Assembly: GCF_011047315.1 (NCBI RefSeq)
Contig: NZ_CP049259.1
Location: 1,488,001 to 1,552,000 of the forward strand
Origin: Altererythrobacter sp. BO-6
GTDB taxonomy: Bacteria > Pseudomonadota > Alphaproteobacteria > Sphingomonadales > Sphingomonadaceae
DNA length: 64,000 nt
Reading direction: 5' to 3'
Part shown: positions 1 to 8,045 of the stretch, piece by piece
Numbering within the stretch: the first letter of the stretch is position 1
Layout of the letters: each line of letters begins with the position of its first letter
Notes under the pieces: generated by a model
What the model was told of the DNA's origin: nothing
Database searches by the model: none
Seen by the model: only the letters and a program-made list of their open reading frames with translations
Made by a program: the position numbers and the translations under genes

Positions 1-464
1 GCCTGTCCGAAATGGCGGCGGCGGCGATTGCGGGCGCCAAGGGCAAGGTCGCGACCGGCGCGACCTATCTCGCCATGGAAGGCCCGCAATTCTCGACGCG
101 CGCGGAAAGCCGCATGTACCGCGAGTGGGGGGCGGATGTGATCGGGATGACCGCCATGCCCGAAGCCAAGCTCGCGCGCGAGGCGGAGCTGCCCTATGCG
201 CTGGTCGGCATGGTGACCGATTACGATTGCTGGCGTGAAGGCGAGGCGGTGGATGTGGCGCAGGTCGTCGCGCAGATGCAGCTGAACGGCAAGCTGGCGC
301 GCGACATGCTGGTGCGTTTCATCAATGCGCTGCCGGAAGCGCGCGAGCCTTCGCCGATCGATTTTGCGCTGGAAGATGCAGTGATCACCGCGCCCGACAA
401 GCACGATCCGGCGCTGCTGGCCAAGCTCGATGCGGTGGCCGGGAGGCTGCTGGCCGGGGGTTAA
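1..464 (+). CDS. mtnP: S-methyl-5'-thioadenosine phosphorylase, C-terminal part (5' end outside window)
   Basis: The protein is the C-terminal half of a purine nucleoside phosphorylase/MTAP-family enzyme, which splits methylthioadenosine with phosphate into adenine and methylthioribose-1-phosphate in methionine salvage. The frame is open from base 3 and so continues upstream of the window. Family motifs are visible: AMEGPQFSTRAESRMYR (substrate and phosphate pocket), the VIGMTAMPEAKLARE segment with the conserved Met-Thr, and the LVGMVTDYDCW loop with the purine-binding Asp. The TAA stop overlaps the stop codon of the next, convergent gene by a few bases (shared TTAA). Annotation is confident; only the N-terminal part is missing. 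Confidence 0.93.
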   Translation, partial: LSEMAAAAIAGAKGKVATGATYLAMEGPQFSTRAESRMYREWGADVIGMTAMPEAKLAREAELPYALVGMVTDYDCWREGEAVDVAQVVAQMQLNGKLARDMLVRFINALPEAREPSPIDFALEDAVITAPDKHDPALLAKLDAVAGRLLAGG

Positions 465-1096
465 TCCGCCTGCAGCTGCGCGAAGTGCTGCAGCACTTCG
501 GCCTTGCTCACCACGTCGCCATATTTGGCATTCATGTCGAACAGATTGGCCCGGTGCACGTCTTCGTGGCGATCGCCCACCGCTTCTTCCACCACGATCG
601 GGATGAAGCCGTGCTGGCACGCATCGACACAGGTCGCGCGCACGCAGCCGCTGGTGGACAAGCCGGTGATGACCAGGCTGTCATTGCCATTGGCTGTGAG
701 CGTGGAAGCGAGCGAGGTGCCAAAGAAGCTGCTGGCATATTGTTTGGAAATCACCAGCTCGTCGTCACGCGGCGCCAAGCCTTTGGACCAGGCGCCCATC
801 GGATGCCCGGCCACGAAATTGCGCAACGGCGCCACCTTCTGGGCGAACCGCCCGCCATCGATCATCGACGGATGGAAGCTGACATTGGTGTAGATGATCA
901 GGATGCCCGCCTTGCGCGCCGCCTCGACCAGTTCGATGGCTGATGCGAGCGCGTGTTCCACACCCGCATACAGCTCGCAGTTCCTATCGAAATAGGCTTC
1001 GACAAAATCGACCAGGATCAGGGCGGGCTTGCGCCCGAACCCGATCCTGCCTTCGAAGACGCCGGCATAATTTCCCTGTGCGCCTTGCGTGCTCAC
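461..1096 (-). CDS. Isochorismatase-family cysteine hydrolase, N-carbamoylsarcosine amidase-like
   Basis: A 211-residue cysteine amidohydrolase. The catalytic triad of the family is in place: Asp30 in LILVDF, Lys118 in ISKQYASSFFGT, and Cys151 in TGLSTSGCVRAT. The SGCVRAT context is typical of the N-carbamoylsarcosine amidase group rather than of true isochorismatases. I chose the GTG start at 1094-1096 because GAAAGGAG sits eight bases upstream; an earlier ATG would run into the end of the preceding gene. The gene lies 28 nt downstream of the TonB receptor, as the last gene of a minus-strand operon that starts at the racemase-like gene. With HyuA/HyuB nearby, a role in hydrolysing an N-carbamoyl intermediate is plausible (inference). 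Confidence 0.85.
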   Translation of the reverse strand: MSTQGAQGNYAGVFEGRIGFGRKPALILVDFVEAYFDRNCELYAGVEHALASAIELVEAARKAGILIIYTNVSFHPSMIDGGRFAQKVAPLRNFVAGHPMGAWSKGLAPRDDELVISKQYASSFFGTSLASTLTANGNDSLVITGLSTSGCVRATCVDACQHGFIPIVVEEAVGDRHEDVHRANLFDMNAKYGDVVSKAEVLQHFAQLQAD

Positions 1097-1124
1097 CCGA
1101 AGGGCTCCTTTCGCCCGGCTTGCG

Positions 1125-3659
1125 TCAGAACTTGTAGCCCACTTCGACACCGAAGCGGCGCAGGCCGCCCGGAGAGATGAACGACCCGCCGAATTCGACC
1201 GCCGTGATCACTTCGTTGAGGTATTTCTCGTTGAAGAGATTGTCCGCGAAGGCCGTGACTGACCAGGTATCGGTTTCAAGCCCGACGCGCACGTCCATCA
1301 CCGAGAACTCGTCACGCTGCGAAATCGAATAATCGGCATCGCCGACAAAGGCCGGCAACGCCAGCGCGGAGCCGGGCAGCAAGCCGCTGAACAGCGTGGG
1401 GTTGGGATCGTCCTGCAGTGTGTGGAACCACGTCGGGCCGGTTATGCGGTAATCGGCGCGTGCCACGAAATCGATCGTGTTGGTCACCGGCAGGTCAAGC
1501 TGGGTGCCGAGGTTGATCGTGTAGTCGGCCGTGTGCGGTGACTTGTTGCCGACGGTAACCGGGCGCGAGGCATTCTCCTTGATCTCGCTCTCGGTCACAT
1601 TGGCCGAACCGAACACGCTCCAGCCTGGCATGATCTCTGCGCTGAGGTTGAGCTCGGCGCCATAGACCTCGACTTCATCAATGTTGGACACCACGCGCAG
1701 CAGGCCAAAGCCCCCGACAAAGAACTCGAAGAACTGCATGTCGTCGATCGTGGTGTAGTAACCGGCGAGGTCGAAGTTGACTACGCCGCCGATTTCACCC
1801 TTGATCCCGGCTTCGAACGCGCTCGATTTTTCCTTGCGGTACTGGTCTTCGATCAGCACGTCGGTGCCGATGAACTGGTTGAACGCGGCATCGACGATCG
1901 CTGCCGAGCCCTGGTTGTTGAACCCGCCCGATTTGAAGCCGATCCCCCAGTTGGCATAGAGATTGACGTCATCGCTCAGCTCATAGCGCAGCGAAATCTT
2001 GGGCTGCAGCTGCTTGAACTTTTCGGACTGGCCGGCGATCGGCTGGACCACGCCACCCACTACCGTCTGCCCGGGGTTGATCGGCCCGCCGGTGATGGGA
2101 TCGAACACGGCGGGGACGAGGCTTGAAACCTTGCGGTCCTCGATATCGTAGCGCGCGGCAAGCCCGAGTTCGAGGCGGTCGCTCACTTCGAAGTCGGCCG
2201 ATGCGAACACCGCGTAGACATCGGTCGAGAAGTCATCGTGATAGAGCTGGGTGGTCGGGTTGGCCGAACCCGGCGCGTTGTAGAGCTGGCGGGTCACGCC
2301 ATTGCCCAGGTCCGCGCCCAGGCTGACGCCGACTTCGCGATCGATGTGCAGGTAATAGGCGCCGATTTGCCAATCGACATAGCCGTCACCATTCGATGCC
2401 AGCCGCACTTCCGCGCTGAAATCGCTCTGCTGGCGGATCTGGTATTGCGTGCCGTCGCAAGTGGTCGGGCTGTACGGCCCGAAGGTCGAGCCATTGGCCG
2501 GATCGAAAATGAACGGAATGGGGTTGTTGCCAATGAATGTCGGCGCATTGAGCGGGTAGCCGGTAAGCGCCGCCGTAGAGGCGAAACAGGCGGCGTTGGC
2601 GGCCGCGAGGTCGCCGGTCGCGGTACCGGTGAAGTCGAGGAAGCGTGCAAAGTCCGCCGAAGTCCCGTCTGCCGTCAGCGACTGGTCGACATCGCTGTAA
2701 AGTGCCCAGGCGGTCAGCGTGGCGCCTTCGAATTCATGCTCGATCTTGGCCGAGGCTTCGAAGGTCTGCTGCGCGTTGGTGGGCCGGATGTTCGAATAGA
2801 AATCGAACGGATGCTCGTTCACGTCCTCGAAGAAGGCCGGATCGACGGCTGCAAAATTGGGCAGGTGGAAGGCCGCGTTGAAGTTGATCGAGGCGCCCTT
2901 GAGATCGGCATAGCGCGCCTTGACGTCGAGCTCGGTCGCGGGGCCGAGATTGGCCACGAAGCGCCCGTCGATCGACCACACTTCCTGGTCGTCGATGGTT
3001 TTCGAGCCAAGGAAGGAATTGCGGTAGAAGCCATCCGTTGTCGAATAATTGCCCGAGATCACGAAGCCCGCCCCTTCGCCTACCGGCGCCGACACATAGG
3101 CGCTGGCGGAATAGGTCGAATCCTCGGCTGCGCTTACCTTGACCCCGCCTTCCAGCACATCGCCCGGCTTGAGCGTCTGGATCACGATCGCACCAGCTGC
3201 GGCGTTACGGCCGTAAAGGGCACCCTGCGGGCCTTTGAGGATTTCGATCTGGCGCAGCGTGCCCTGGTCCTGGTTGAGCTGTGCGGTATTGGTCTTGAGG
3301 ATCCCGTCAACCACCAGCGCAACCGAGCTTTCCGCGTCGCGCGCGCCATTGATCCCGCGGATGTTGATCTGCGTGTCGCCGGCCTCGGCAGTCCCGGTGA
3401 CGATGGTAACGCCCGGGGTCAGCTGGACGAATTCGTCAGCCGTCTGGATGCCGGTCTTCTCCAGTGTATCGGCGGTGAACACGGTGATCGCGGTCGGCAC
3501 CTCGGCCAACGTTTCGTTCTGGCGGCGGGCAGTGACGATGATCGCGTTGCTTTCCTCCGCCTCTTCGGCGCCAGCGGCATCCTGTGCCAGCACCGGCGTT
3601 GCAGCAAACAGGGCACCAAAGGCGGCGCCCGATGCGAGAATGGTCTTGAAGTTCCTCAT
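1125..3659 (-). CDS. TonB-dependent outer-membrane receptor
   Basis: An 844-residue TonB-dependent receptor. It has a signal peptide ending near AATPVLAQ (residue 26), a TonB box-like stretch (IIVTARRQ, about residues 40-47), a plug domain (about 50-165, with LVVDGI and the LKGPQGALYGRNAAAGAI motif) and a long beta-barrel ending in the usual aromatic terminus (VEVGYKF). It belongs to the sphingomonad receptor class that also imports carbohydrates and aromatics; the substrate cannot be read from sequence. AGGGAGAA before the ATG is a good ribosome binding site. It sits in the operon between the NTF2-like genes and the amidase-like hydrolase, so it probably imports the substrate of that pathway (inference). 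Confidence 0.93.
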   Translation of the reverse strand: MRNFKTILASGAAFGALFAATPVLAQDAAGAEEAEESNAIIVTARRQNETLAEVPTAITVFTADTLEKTGIQTADEFVQLTPGVTIVTGTAEAGDTQINIRGINGARDAESSVALVVDGILKTNTAQLNQDQGTLRQIEILKGPQGALYGRNAAAGAIVIQTLKPGDVLEGGVKVSAAEDSTYSASAYVSAPVGEGAGFVISGNYSTTDGFYRNSFLGSKTIDDQEVWSIDGRFVANLGPATELDVKARYADLKGASINFNAAFHLPNFAAVDPAFFEDVNEHPFDFYSNIRPTNAQQTFEASAKIEHEFEGATLTAWALYSDVDQSLTADGTSADFARFLDFTGTATGDLAAANAACFASTAALTGYPLNAPTFIGNNPIPFIFDPANGSTFGPYSPTTCDGTQYQIRQQSDFSAEVRLASNGDGYVDWQIGAYYLHIDREVGVSLGADLGNGVTRQLYNAPGSANPTTQLYHDDFSTDVYAVFASADFEVSDRLELGLAARYDIEDRKVSSLVPAVFDPITGGPINPGQTVVGGVVQPIAGQSEKFKQLQPKISLRYELSDDVNLYANWGIGFKSGGFNNQGSAAIVDAAFNQFIGTDVLIEDQYRKEKSSAFEAGIKGEIGGVVNFDLAGYYTTIDDMQFFEFFVGGFGLLRVVSNIDEVEVYGAELNLSAEIMPGWSVFGSANVTESEIKENASRPVTVGNKSPHTADYTINLGTQLDLPVTNTIDFVARADYRITGPTWFHTLQDDPNPTLFSGLLPGSALALPAFVGDADYSISQRDEFSVMDVRVGLETDTWSVTAFADNLFNEKYLNEVITAVEFGGSFISPGGLRRFGVEVGYKF

Positions 3660-3702
3660 TTTCAGTTCTCCCTGAACTGTGTGTTTGATTGGATCGGCGC
3701 TG

Positions 3703-4113
3703 TCAGGTCAGGACGTTGGCGCCGCTCATATAGACATAGACTTCCTGGAACTTCGGCCCGTCCGCCCCCGGACGCAGCCGCCAGAAATTGGTGTTGTAAA
3801 GCAAGGTCACATTGCCATCGGCATCGTGCAGCTCGGCAGTGAAACAGGCCGCGATGCGCCCGTTCGCTTCGTCCACTGTGCAAGTGAAATCGCGATGGAT
3901 GATGGTTTCGTAAGCGCCGAAGAAATCTTCGAACATGCGGCGGATTTCGCCTTTGCCCGCATGGCGGGTGAACGCGGTCTGGACGCAGAACAGCGCTTCA
4001 TCATGGAAACAGTCGAGCGTAGCCTCCATGTTCTTCGCATCGACATTGGCGAAGTATTTCTGCGTGGCGAAGTCGATCAGGGCGGCCCGGTCAAGCGTGG
4101 GTTCGTACTGCAT
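3703..4113 (-). CDS. NTF2-like (SnoaL/ketosteroid-isomerase fold) protein
   Basis: A 136-residue small alpha+beta-barrel protein of the NTF2-like superfamily. An N-terminal helix region (ALIDFATQKYFANVDAKN) is followed by ATLDCFHDEALF and strands ending in QEVYVYMSG. The superfamily includes isomerases, dehydratases, polyketide cyclases and non-catalytic binding proteins, so the reaction is not predictable. Its ATG overlaps the TGA of the preceding gene (TGATG), which signals translational coupling. It is a paralogue of that preceding gene: both end in VYVYMSG-x-N. There is no sign of a membrane segment or export signal, so it is probably cytoplasmic. Confidence 0.8.
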   Translation of the reverse strand: MQYEPTLDRAALIDFATQKYFANVDAKNMEATLDCFHDEALFCVQTAFTRHAGKGEIRRMFEDFFGAYETIIHRDFTCTVDEANGRIAACFTAELHDADGNVTLLYNTNFWRLRPGADGPKFQEVYVYMSGANVLT

Positions 4114-4545
4114 CAGGCGTCCCCTTCCTTCAGCAAGTTGTCGCCGCTCATATAGACATAGACGCGGTGGAACAGCCGGTCCTTCAGATAGAAGCGGTTG
4201 CAGTTTTCATAGCGCAGCTGATCGCTGCCATTGGGGGGTGATCAGCACGGTGAACTGGCTGCAGATCGCGTTCGTTTCCGGATCGGCGGTGTGGACGAAA
4301 TTGCCGTGCCAGATCTGCTCGAAATCGGCGAACAGCTTGACGAACATCGCCCGGATCGCCTCGCGCCCTTCATGCACCGTATTGCTGGTGACTTCGGTCA
4401 GCACCGCATCGGGCGTGAAGCAGTTGAGCACCTTGTCGAGGTTCTTGTTGTCGACCCCGTCGAAATAGCGCTTGGTCACAATGTCGATGTAAAAGGGATA
4501 GGGCAGCGGCGCCTGTCCGAATCCGCCTTCGCTCCAATCGCTCAT
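4113..4545 (-). pseudogene. NTF2-like protein, frameshifted (second copy of the pair)
   Basis: The frame begins with MSDWSEGGFGQ at 4545, its ATG overlapping the racemase-like gene's TGA (TGATG). It is open to a premature stop near 4207. If one base is dropped from the six-C run (coding strand; + strand G run 4233-4238), the frame continues through NGSDQLRYENCNRFYLKD to HRVYVYMSGDN and stops at a TGA that overlaps the next gene's ATG. The restored protein is about 143 residues and matches its neighbour in fold and C-terminus. The clean junction on both sides after correction argues that the extra C is a sequencing error or very recent mutation. Function as for the neighbouring NTF2-like gene. 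Confidence 0.8.
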
Positions 4546-5288
4546 CAATACCACCCCTTTCGGATGTCTGCGTGCTTGGGCACTTCGGGTGCGGGAAAGG
4601 CCTTCTTCGAATGGGTCAGGCCCAGCTCGATCTGCGTTTCGAGCAGCTTGTAGGCAACCTGCCCCGGGTTCAGCACCGGGATCGGCAGCTGGCTGTCGAG
4701 ATAGGCGGCGCTCTGGTGCATGGTGGTGGAGCCGAGCACGATGACATCGGCCCCGTCTTCCTCCATCGCCTTTTCCGCTTCGGCCTTGAGCTTGCCGAAT
4801 ACCACCTCTTCCTTGCCTTCCAGCAACTCGGTGACATCGGGCCGCGTGTCGATCGACCGCAGCGAGGCGACCCGATCCCACCAGCCATATTCGGTCAGCG
4901 TCTTTTCATAGAGCGGGAACCACTCGGGCCACATGGTCAGCACAGTGAATTTCTTGCCCAGCATCATCGCCATCGCGAAGCTGGCCTCTCCCGGGCCGAC
5001 CACCGGTATGCTGAGCGCGCTGCGCAAGGCACGCATGCCGCTGTCGCTGACCGTGTCGATCAGCACGCCGGCATAGCCTTCTTCCTCGGCGGTGATCCCG
5101 GCCTGGAACACGGTCCAGTCCATCAGCAGCGTATCGTGATAGCTGTCACCCAGCGCCGCGCCCCAGCGTACCGCTTCGAATTCGGGCTTGAAACCGGGGC
5201 GCACGAAATGCTCCGGCAATTGCTCGGCCCGGTTGGCAACGCCAGCCTCATCCATCGGGATCGGCACGATGACCTTGATACGGTTCAT
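4545..5288 (-). CDS. Asp/Glu/hydantoin racemase-superfamily protein without any cysteine
   Basis: A 247-residue two-domain protein of the Asp/Glu racemase superfamily. It shows the two pseudo-symmetric halves: GVLIDTVSDSGMRAL (about 75-89) with IPVVGPGEASF, and DVIVLGSTTM (181-190) with IPVLNPGQ. Known racemases and arylmalonate decarboxylase carry catalytic Cys in these loops; here the aligned residues are Thr79 and Ser187, and the whole protein has no Cys. It is therefore unlikely to work by the usual two-thiol mechanism. I chose the ATG at 5288 (MNRIKVIVP) because family members begin at this strand and the upstream extension has no family sequence. It is first in the minus-strand operon, behind a GntR-type palindrome. 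Confidence 0.8.
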   Translation of the reverse strand: MNRIKVIVPIPMDEAGVANRAEQLPEHFVRPGFKPEFEAVRWGAALGDSYHDTLLMDWTVFQAGITAEEEGYAGVLIDTVSDSGMRALRSALSIPVVGPGEASFAMAMMLGKKFTVLTMWPEWFPLYEKTLTEYGWWDRVASLRSIDTRPDVTELLEGKEEVVFGKLKAEAEKAMEEDGADVIVLGSTTMHQSAAYLDSQLPIPVLNPGQVAYKLLETQIELGLTHSKKAFPAPEVPKHADIRKGWY

Positions 5289-5325
5289 GTCACCCAAATC
5301 CGCTGCTCCACTTGACGTTCCCACT

Positions 5326-5337
5326 ATTGTATACAAT
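5326..5337. promoter_or_regulatory. Palindromic operator, FadR/FCD-type GntR class
   Basis: ATTGTATACAAT is a perfect 12-nt palindrome 38 nt upstream of the racemase-like start. It fits the published pattern for FadR-subfamily regulators (t.GTa...tAC.a). A TTGACG (minus strand, 5350-5345) just upstream on the operon strand could be part of a -35 element, so binding would probably block the promoter. The 10-nt core is repeated at 7989-7998. The neighbouring GntR gene at 5527 is the natural candidate to bind it (inference). Confidence 0.65.
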
Positions 5338-5526
5338 TTATACCCGTCAAGCGAATTCCCGTTCCCTGTCATTCTTGATGGTTAGGCTGTGATATTTTGG
5401 TGGCGGAAAGTTTTGCAGCGAGGGGTCCATGGCGTATCCGAAGCGGTTCATGATCCCTGCCTCCGCCATCGATTGCACCAATTGCACAGCGGTTGTGGTC
5501 TGCCTTTGCGACATGGATGATCGCCG

Positions 5527-6165
5527 ATGAGCCGCGCGTCCGACCATGCCTATGACAAGATCCGTGCGCATCTGCTGAGCGGCGCGGTCAAACCGGGCGA
5601 ACAGCTGACAGAAGACCAGCTGGCGCAGGTGACCGGTGTCAGCCGCACCCCAGTGCGCGAGGCAGTGCGGCGCCTCGAGGGCGAAATGCTGCTGGTGCGC
5701 AGCGAATCCAAGCGCATATTCGTGGCCGACTGGAGCCGCGACGACATCGACGAGATGTTCACCCTGCGCCAGATGCTGGAAGGCCACGCCGCCGAACGCG
5801 CAGCGCGGCGCCTCAAACGCGACGAGATCGACCGCCTCGAAGCGGTCAATCGCGAGCTGCACGATGCGGTCGATCATGATCCGCCCGATGTCGCCCGCTT
5901 CCTCGATGCCAACCGCACCTTTCACGAAATCATCACCGAGGCAGCGCATTCGCCGCGGCTGGGCCAGGTGCTGGCGATGCTGGTGGAGGCGCCGGTGGTG
6001 CTGCGCACCGCGCGCAGCTATTCGGTCGAGGACCTCAAGCAGTCGGCGCGCGACCATGACGAGCTGATCGCCGCGTTCCGCGCGCATGACCCGGACTGGG
6101 CGCGGGCGGTAATGGGCAGCCATTTGCGCCGCGCGTTCCACACCTTTGCCGGATCGGCGGAGTAG
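5527..6165 (+). CDS. GntR-family transcriptional regulator, FCD (FadR) subfamily
   Basis: A 212-residue regulator. An N-terminal winged helix (residues 1-70) contains the signature VKPGEQLTEDQLAQ and GVSRTPVREAVRRLE, and a helical FCD ligand domain (about 75-205) contains DEMFTLRQMLEGHAAE, DANRTFHEIITEAA and the RDHDELIAAF segment. FCD domains commonly bind carboxylates or metal-carboxylate complexes through Asp/His residues, and the D-x3-H and H-x-H-type positions are present here (NRTFHE, ARDHDE). The gene is divergent from the racemase-like operon, with an operator palindrome in the shared upstream region. It probably represses the uptake operon and the CoA-transferase/hydantoinase genes in the absence of a pathway acid (inference). 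Confidence 0.9.
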   Translation: MSRASDHAYDKIRAHLLSGAVKPGEQLTEDQLAQVTGVSRTPVREAVRRLEGEMLLVRSESKRIFVADWSRDDIDEMFTLRQMLEGHAAERAARRLKRDEIDRLEAVNRELHDAVDHDPPDVARFLDANRTFHEIITEAAHSPRLGQVLAMLVEAPVVLRTARSYSVEDLKQSARDHDELIAAFRAHDPDWARAVMGSHLRRAFHTFAGSAE

Positions 6166-6209
6166 GATTGCGTCAGGCCCGTTTGTGGGTGGTTAGGCGA
6201 GTGGCGGCT

Positions 6210-6545
6210 TTAGGCGCTCAATAGGCCGCGATCGGACCATACGTCCTCATGCCCGGGGGCTACCATGAACCTCCATCCCGGCGGCAGGGCCAAGAATGGA
6301 AGGACAGCCGGGCAATGATCGGTAAGATGATAGAGGTGCAATGGTTTGAAGAAGTCAGGGTCCTCTGACCAATCACCAGCCCATATGAACCAGCCCGTTG
6401 TTCCACTCTCTGGCCTATGACGCAGGCCATGAAGTGGAAGTTCGCCACGCAAGGCGCTCTCAGAAACGCCTACCTTATGGGTGCCGTCCGTTGGCGTGAA
6501 ACCAGCGCCATACCGCTTACAAATGTCTCGCTGCTCTTCTTCCAT
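6210..6545 (-). CDS. Small protein resembling Imm33/DUF2185-type immunity proteins
   Basis: A 111-residue soluble protein. The C-terminal half, TGWFIWAGDWSEDPDFFKPL then HLTDHCPAVLPFLALPPGWRF and EDVW, resembles proteins annotated as Imm33 or DUF2185; I recognise this by pattern only. The N-terminal 30 residues (MEEEQRDICKRYGAGF) look like a short helix. It sits alone between the GntR gene and the CoA-transferase and has somewhat lower GC than both. No toxin gene is adjacent. The start codon lacks a strong ribosome binding site, so a slightly different start is possible. The gene call is fairly secure because the coding pattern is good; the immunity role is weakly supported. Confidence 0.55.
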   Translation of the reverse strand: MEEEQRDICKRYGAGFTPTDGTHKVGVSESALRGELPLHGLRHRPESGTTGWFIWAGDWSEDPDFFKPLHLYHLTDHCPAVLPFLALPPGWRFMVAPGHEDVWSDRGLLSA

Positions 6546-6666
6546 ACGTTCAATGTATCGCGGTAGTCTGCCGGCGGCTATCGGGCAGTCGATTTTTCAT
6601 CGTGAACGGCAACATTGGGGTCGTAAGCCGCCATTCATCGAATCCAGGACCGCTGTAGCCTGCGGG

Positions 6667-7848
6667 TCAGATAATCCCGCGCTCTGCCAGGTCAGCGCGT
6701 TTCGCCGAATCCATCCCCAGCAGTTCGCCGTAGATCTCTTCATTGTGCTGACCCAGCTCGGGGCCGACCCAGTCGACATGCCCCGGCGTTTCGGACAGCT
6801 TCGGCGCGACGTTCTGCATCTTGAAGTTCGCATGCTTCGGGTGCGGCAGCTCGATGATCGCGTCGCGTGCGGCGAAGTGGGGATCGGCCAGCATTTCAGG
6901 CGCGCGGTAGATATTGCCCGCCGGAACGCCGTGTTCCTCGCATTTCGCCAGCACTTCCAGGCTGGTGAATTGCTTGGTCCATTCGCCGATCAGGTCGTCA
7001 AGCTCCTGCTGGCGCTGTCCGCGCGCGACATGGCTGTTGTAGCGCGGATCGTCGCCCAATTCGGGCACGCCCATCATCTCCGCCATCCGCTTCCACACGC
7101 TGTCCTGGTTGCCCGCGACGAGCACACTGCCGTCCTTCGTGGGATAGACATTGGAAGGCGCGATCTTGGGCAGGATCGATCCGGTCCGCTCGCGGATATG
7201 GCCTGTCACCGTATATTCGGGAATGGTCGATTCCATCATCGCCAGCACTGCTTCGTAGATCGCCGAATCCACCACCTGGCCCTTGCCGGTCTTGTGCCGA
7301 TGGTTGAGCGCCATCAGCGCGCCGAGGCAGGCATAGGTCGCCGCCAGCGGATCCCCGATCGACAGGCCTGCCCGGCTCGGCGGCCGGTCCGGCTCGCCCG
7401 CGATATAGCGCATGCCGCCCATCGCCTCGCCAATCCCGCCATAGCCGGCGCGGGGGCTGTAAGGCCCGCTCTGGCCATAGCCGGAGACGCGGATCATGAT
7501 CAGCGCTTCGTTGATCGCATGCAGCTGTTCCCAGCCCAGGTTCCAGCGCTCAAGCGTGCCGGGGCGGAAATTCTCCAGCAGGAAATCGGCCTTGGCGGCG
7601 AGCTGGCGGACGATGTCCTGCCCTTCCTTCTCGCGCAGGTTCAGCGTGATCGACTTCTTGTTGCGCGCGACGACGGAGAACCACAGCGGGATGCCCTGTC
7701 CCCAATTGCGCATCGCATCGCCCACCTTGGGCGGTTCGATCTTGATCACTTCGGCGCCGTGATCGGCCAACAACTGCCCGCAAAACGGCCCTGCGATCAG
7801 TTGCCCCATCTCGATCAGCCGCAGTCCGTCGAGCGCGCCTTGTGCCAT
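6667..7848 (-). CDS. Class III (CaiB/BaiF) CoA-transferase
   Basis: A 393-residue family III CoA-transferase, which moves CoA between carboxylic acids through an aspartyl-CoA thioester. The catalytic Asp is Asp166 in GLSIGDPLAATYA. Other family features are IEMGQLIAGPFCGQLLADHG at the N-terminus, KIEPP, the LLENFRPG loop and ASGYGQ-like VSGYGQSGPY. The ATG at 7848 is preceded by AGAGGA on the coding strand; upstream frame sequence is not family-like. It is divergent from the lyase gene and shares the operator at 7989-7998. Together with that lyase it likely activates a pathway acid as its CoA ester before cleavage (inference); the substrate acid is unknown. Confidence 0.9.
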   Translation of the reverse strand: MAQGALDGLRLIEMGQLIAGPFCGQLLADHGAEVIKIEPPKVGDAMRNWGQGIPLWFSVVARNKKSITLNLREKEGQDIVRQLAAKADFLLENFRPGTLERWNLGWEQLHAINEALIMIRVSGYGQSGPYSPRAGYGGIGEAMGGMRYIAGEPDRPPSRAGLSIGDPLAATYACLGALMALNHRHKTGKGQVVDSAIYEAVLAMMESTIPEYTVTGHIRERTGSILPKIAPSNVYPTKDGSVLVAGNQDSVWKRMAEMMGVPELGDDPRYNSHVARGQRQQELDDLIGEWTKQFTSLEVLAKCEEHGVPAGNIYRAPEMLADPHFAARDAIIELPHPKHANFKMQNVAPKLSETPGHVDWVGPELGQHNEEIYGELLGMDSAKRADLAERGII

Positions 7849-7988
7849 GATTTCGGGATCCTCTTGCTTTGATAAACGCAGTAGAGTCACTGCAGCCCAA
7901 TATAGTGCGATGTAACCAAAACATAGCGCCGGACAGCCCGCCGTACGCCATGCGATTCCGCGTCGCCCTATAAACGCGGCATTTGCAT

Positions 7989-7998
7989 TTGTATACAA
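7989..7998. promoter_or_regulatory. Second copy of the GntR-type operator
   Basis: TTGTATACAA, a perfect 10-nt palindrome, lies between the divergent CoA-transferase (start 7848) and lyase (start 8046) genes, 47 nt upstream of the lyase start. It is identical to the core of the palindrome at 5326-5337, and both are flanked by an A/T run (ATTT on the right). Its placement allows control of both directions. Shared sites in front of two transcription units next to a GntR gene are the main evidence for a single regulon. Confidence 0.65.
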
Positions 7999-8045
7999 TT
8001 TGCGTATCAGGCGCGGACCCCCACGAATTCTCGCAGAGCGATTCC

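Noticed and set aside
2238-3842. Long open frame (534 codons) on the + strand opposite the TonB receptor
   Set aside because: It is antisense to a complete receptor with family motifs, has no recognisable domain and arises from GC3-biased codons in high-GC DNA.
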